The notes beneath the pieces are model-generated. The model saw only the letters and a program-made list of their open reading frames with translations. It searched no databases and was not told the DNA's origin. Source: Bacteroidota bacterium (GTDB taxonomy: Bacteria > Bacteroidota > Bacteroidia > Bacteroidales > Marinifilaceae). Taken from it: a stretch of DNA of 17,029 nt. This document shows, in pieces, positions 14,425 to 17,029 of the stretch; position 1 is the stretch's first letter, and the number at the start of each line of letters is the position of its first letter. The position numbers were made by a program, and so were the translations under genes. The DNA lies in NCBI GenBank assembly GCA_023400335.1, contig JAEXFF010000310.1, positions 1-17,029 on the forward strand. The letters run 5' to 3'.

Positions 14425-16599
14425 CTAGTTTCCATGTTTGGAATGAAATTTCAGCCGCATGAGACGCAGGTCTTCTTCGGAATAATCTCCTTCAAATTCG
14501 TCAAAGGCTTCTGCAATATTGTCGGTCTGGGCTTCCATGAAATAATCGAATATTTCCTTTTGTTGTTCTTCGTCCAGAATTTTATTAATATAATAGTCGA
14601 TATTGAGTTTTGTTCCGGAAAATACAATTGCTTCCATCTCTTTGATCAGTTCTTCATAGCTGAGTCCCTGGGCTGAAGCGATGTCTTCCAAATCAATCTG
14701 ACGGTCGATGTTCTGAATGATATATACTTTAAATTTGGATTTGTTGGCTACCGTTTTCACCACCATATCCTGAGCCCGTTCGATTTCGTTATCTTCTACA
14801 TATTGTTTGATGACTTCTACAAATTCTTTTCCGTATTTTTGGGCCTTGCCTGTTCCTACTCCCTGGATATTCGCTAATTCTTCAATAGTGATAGGGTAAT
14901 TAATACACATATCTTCCAAAGAGGGATCCTGGAAAATAACATAAGGAGGTAAGTTGTTGGTTTTAGCAATTTTTTTCCGTAAATCTTTCAGGATAGCAAA
15001 TAAAGTGTTGTCTAATGCGGAAACGCCGCCTTTCTCCTGAATCTTTTCTTCATTTTCCTCAAAATTACGATCTTCCATCAGCATAAATTCTTTAGGGTGT
15101 TCTAGAAAATCCAGTCCTTCTTTCGTTATTTTTATTACACCGTATTGTTCAATATCTTTTTCAATGAGTCGGCTGATTAAAGCCCTTCTGAAAACCATGG
15201 TCCAGAATTGGCGGCTTTTTTCTGCCCCGCTTCCGAACATTTCCAGTTTGTCGTGTTTATAAGCCTTTATAGCTGAATCGGCTTCCCCGATCAGGATATT
15301 GACCAAGTGCTCTATTTTAAATTTTTCTTTTATTTCTGAAACCAATGTGAGAGCGTCTAATATATATTCTTTGCCCTCGAACTCTTTCTTCGGATACAGA
15401 CAGTTGTCGCAGCATCCGCAATTGTCTTCCTCGAAATCTTCTCCGAAATAATGGAGCAGGACTTTTCGACGGCATAGAGAGGTTTCCGCATAAGATACGG
15501 TTTCCATCAGCAATTGTTTCCCGATTTCCTGTTCGGCTATCGGTTTCCCTTGCATAAATTTTTCCAGTTTCTGAATGTCCTTATAACTGTAATAGGTGAT
15601 ACAGATGCCTTCGCCTCCGTCTCTTCCCGCGCGTCCGGTTTCCTGGTAATACCCTTCCAGGCTTTTGGGAATATCGTAGTGGATGACGAAACGGACATCC
15701 GGTTTGTCAATCCCCATTCCAAAGGCAATCGTAGCTACAATAACGTCTACTTCTTCCATCAGGAATTTGTCCTGGTTTGCACTTCGGGTAGAGGCATCCA
15801 TACCGGCATGATAGGGAGCTGCCTTGATTCCGTTTATACAAAGGACTTCTGCCAATTCTTCCACTTTCTTCCGGCTCAGGCAATAGATAATTCCCGATTT
15901 CCCTTCGTGTTTTTTGATAAATTTGATAATATCTTTGGTCGGATCGTTTTTCGGACGGACTTCATAGTATAAGTTCGGACGGTTAAAAGAGGATTTGAAC
16001 ACTTCAGCGTCCAGCATATCCAGATTTTTCTGGATATCGTGTTGTACCTTCGGAGTAGCGGTGGCTGTCAGTGCAATAATGGGTGCTTTCCCGATTTGTT
16101 CGACAATGGGACGTATTTTACGGTACTCTGTCCGGAAATCGTGTCCCCATTCAGAAATACAATGTGCCTCGTCTACGGCGAAGAAAGAAATCTTTATTTT
16201 TTTGAGAAATTCTACATTACTGTCTTTCGTCAGAGATTCCGGCGCTACATACAGTAATTTGGTCTTTCCTTCCAAAATATCTTCCTTGACTTTCAGAATT
16301 TCGGTTTTTGTCAAAGAAGAATTCAGAAAATGAGCAACTCCTTCTGCTGCGCTGAATGAACGCATCGCATCTACCTGGTTTTTCATTAAAGCAATCAAAG
16401 GAGAGATCACAATAGCTGTGCCATCTAACATAAGAGCGGGCAACTGATAGCACAATGATTTACCGCCCCCTGTGGGCATAAGTACAAATGTGTTTTTACC
16501 TGCTAATACATTCCGGATGATAGCTTCCTGGTTCCCTTTGAAGTTATCAAAACCAAAATACTCTTTTAATTTTTCATGTAAATCAATCTCCAATCCCAT
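14425..16599 (-). CDS. recQ: ATP-dependent DNA helicase RecQ
   Basis: The protein (724 residues from the ATG at 16599) is a 3'-5' superfamily 2 helicase that unwinds duplexes for RecF-pathway recombination and fork repair. It has KGNQEAII (motif 0), Walker A MPTGGGKS (41-48), the DEAH box at 143-146 with CISEWGHDFR after it, ALTATAT (176-182), and motif VI QETGRAGRDG (319-328). The RecQ zinc-binding domain uses Cys376, Cys394, Cys397 and Cys400; a winged-helix part follows. An HRDC domain spans about 530-602. About 120 more residues (604-724), partly acidic at the end, extend beyond HRDC. An in-frame GTG at 16623 would add eight residues; the ATG is preferred. A promoter lies at 16641-16674. 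The gene faces the GNAT-like gene. Confidence 0.97.
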   Translation of the reverse strand: MGLEIDLHEKLKEYFGFDNFKGNQEAIIRNVLAGKNTFVLMPTGGGKSLCYQLPALMLDGTAIVISPLIALMKNQVDAMRSFSAAEGVAHFLNSSLTKTEILKVKEDILEGKTKLLYVAPESLTKDSNVEFLKKIKISFFAVDEAHCISEWGHDFRTEYRKIRPIVEQIGKAPIIALTATATPKVQHDIQKNLDMLDAEVFKSSFNRPNLYYEVRPKNDPTKDIIKFIKKHEGKSGIIYCLSRKKVEELAEVLCINGIKAAPYHAGMDASTRSANQDKFLMEEVDVIVATIAFGMGIDKPDVRFVIHYDIPKSLEGYYQETGRAGRDGGEGICITYYSYKDIQKLEKFMQGKPIAEQEIGKQLLMETVSYAETSLCRRKVLLHYFGEDFEEDNCGCCDNCLYPKKEFEGKEYILDALTLVSEIKEKFKIEHLVNILIGEADSAIKAYKHDKLEMFGSGAEKSRQFWTMVFRRALISRLIEKDIEQYGVIKITKEGLDFLEHPKEFMLMEDRNFEENEEKIQEKGGVSALDNTLFAILKDLRKKIAKTNNLPPYVIFQDPSLEDMCINYPITIEELANIQGVGTGKAQKYGKEFVEVIKQYVEDNEIERAQDMVVKTVANKSKFKVYIIQNIDRQIDLEDIASAQGLSYEELIKEMEAIVFSGTKLNIDYYINKILDEEQQKEIFDYFMEAQTDNIAEAFDEFEGDYSEEDLRLMRLKFHSKHGN

Positions 16600-16640
16600 T
16601 GTTTTTGTAATCTTTTCGCACACTTTTTACAAAGGAAGTG

Positions 16641-16674
16641 CAAATTTATAACTTAATTTCGATGAACAAACAAA
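16641..16674 (-). promoter_or_regulatory. recQ promoter
   Basis: On the minus strand TAAATTTG (16641-16648) matches the Bacteroidetes -7 box TAnnTTTG exactly. Two adjacent TTTG words (16667-16670 and 16671-16674) lie 18 and 22 bases upstream, bracketing the usual -33 spacing of about 19-21. The predicted leader to the ATG at 16599 is roughly 35 bases. Confidence 0.65.
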
Positions 16675-16863
16675 AAAATTATAATTCTTATGATCTGAAA
16701 ATTCAGAAGGTAAAAAAGGGAAATGAATCCGGATCGTATCTTTTTCACTTTTTCACATTCCCGAAATATAAACTTTCAGATTTCTTTGTTTTCCTTCGAT
16801 AAAATTCTTTTTGTAAAAATAGAATGTATAACCACTATTTTAGGGCGAATCATAAAAAAATGA

Positions 16864-16871
16864 TACTTTTG
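16864..16871 (+). promoter_or_regulatory. Possible vegetative -7 box upstream of the last gene
   Basis: TACTTTTG matches TAnnTTTG exactly, 106 bases before the ATG at 16978. No clear TTTG -33 element is seen at the expected distance, so this is weaker than the recQ promoter. Confidence 0.35.
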
Positions 16872-16929
16872 CCTTTGAGTAAAGTTATAGTAAAAAATAA
16901 TTCCTGCAAGAATTTTTGTCAACTTTTTT

Positions 16930-16946
16930 TGGCATAAATATTGCAA
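16930..16946 (+). promoter_or_regulatory. Sigma-54-like -24/-12 promoter
   Basis: The sequence TGGCATAAATATTGCAA has GG at 16931-16932 and GC at 16943-16944 with exactly ten bases between, and matches the core TGGCA and TTGCA of the sigma-54 consensus. A start about 12 bases after the GC would give a leader near 22 bases to the ATG at 16978. No enhancer-binding-protein site was identified. Confidence 0.45.
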
Positions 16947-16977
16947 TCAGTGGAATAGTTTATAATGATTTGATAAA

Positions 16978-17029
16978 ATGGTTGATATTAAGTGTGTTGC
17001 AAAGAAAGTCATTTCGGACGAGGCAGAAG
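16978..17029 (+). CDS. Start of a gene, possibly KpsF/GutQ-type sugar-phosphate isomerase (3' end outside window)
   Basis: An ATG at 16978 opens a frame that continues to the window end, giving MVDIKCVAKKVISDEAE, 17 residues. The pattern of an N-terminal helix reading A-K-K-V-I-x-x-E-A resembles the start of SIS-domain arabinose-5-phosphate isomerases (KpsF/KdsD/GutQ), which make the precursor of Kdo for lipopolysaccharide, and such genes are, from memory, often beside recQ in Bacteroidetes. Seventeen residues are too few to settle the identity, so no symbol is given. It is divergent from recQ and sits behind a sigma-54-like promoter. The leader TTTGATAAA has no strong Shine-Dalgarno site. 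Confidence 0.45.
   Translation, partial: MVDIKCVAKKVISDEAE

Larger units (their letters stand above)
16600..16977. other. 378-base divergent control region between recQ and the last gene
   Basis: No gene is supported here. The stretch is AT-rich and holds a recQ promoter (16641-16674, minus strand), a TAnnTTTG match (16864-16871, plus strand), a -24/-12 type promoter match (16930-16946, plus strand), and a small inverted repeat TCTGAA/TTCAGA near 16694-16707. It reads as a shared regulatory region. Confidence 0.6.

Noticed and set aside
14389..14676. Plus-strand open frame over the 3' end of recQ
   Set aside because: It is antisense to conserved RecQ coding sequence, and its protein has no recognisable features.
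16600..16623. GTG start for RecQ eight codons upstream
   Set aside because: The ATG at 16599 still keeps the complete conserved N-terminal helix; the GTG is possible but less likely.
1..17029. Mobile elements, prophage genes, CRISPR arrays, toxin-antitoxin or defence systems
   Set aside because: No transposase, integrase, phage, Cas, restriction or toxin-like gene was recognised; all larger frames fit ordinary cellular families.

Overview
The window looks like chromosomal DNA of a Bacteroidales bacterium, possibly Odoribacter or a relative. The genus is an inference from protein style and AT-rich start regions and was not checked by search. Supporting signs are lipoprotein and signal-peptide styles typical of Bacteroidetes, start codons mostly preceded by A/T-rich leaders instead of strong Shine-Dalgarno sites, several exact matches to the Bacteroidetes promoter -7 box TAnnTTTG, a DUF4199 protein, and a lysyl-tRNA synthetase and RecQ with C-terminal tails beyond the catalytic core. 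No phage, transposase, CRISPR array, plasmid function, tRNA or rRNA was found. Coding density is high and every complete gene reads through without a frameshift.

Layout. (1) 1-684, + strand: 3' part of a GH29 alpha-L-fucosidase. (2) 685-878: hairpin-rich convergent spacer. (3) 879-2361, - strand: a lipoprotein RND-type periplasmic adaptor followed after 10 bases by mscL; no RND pump or outer-membrane channel gene lies beside them. (4) 2580-3353, + strand: acyl-ACP thioesterase, whose start site sits against a perfect 10-bp hairpin. (5) 3354-3411: short palindromic repeat array. (6) 3412-5912, - strand operon: LysM/glucosaminidase wall hydrolase, DUF4199 membrane protein, family 2 glycosyltransferase. 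(7) 6035-6496, + strand: cytidine deaminase. (8) 6548-8919, - strand: recJ then recR, an apparent operon. (9) 9138-14225, + strand: lysS, gpsA, a two-Gate-domain membrane protein starting at TTG, and a GNAT-like protein. (10) 14425-16599, - strand: recQ with a good promoter and a hairpin terminator. (11) 16978-end, + strand: first 17 codons of a gene that resembles KpsF/GutQ sugar-phosphate isomerases, behind a -24/-12 (sigma-54-like) promoter match.

How the genes fit together. Three genes of the RecF recombination pathway (recJ, recR, recQ) lie within 10 kb. The glucosaminidase/DUF4199/GT2 operon and the possible kpsF-like gene point to envelope work; gpsA (phospholipid glycerol backbone) and the thioesterase (acyl-chain release) concern lipid metabolism. 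This is mostly an ordinary housekeeping region. I did not find a convincing new multi-gene system. The items most worth a second look are the sigma-54-like site before the last gene, the start-site hairpin of the thioesterase, and the adaptor-mscL pair without a pump.
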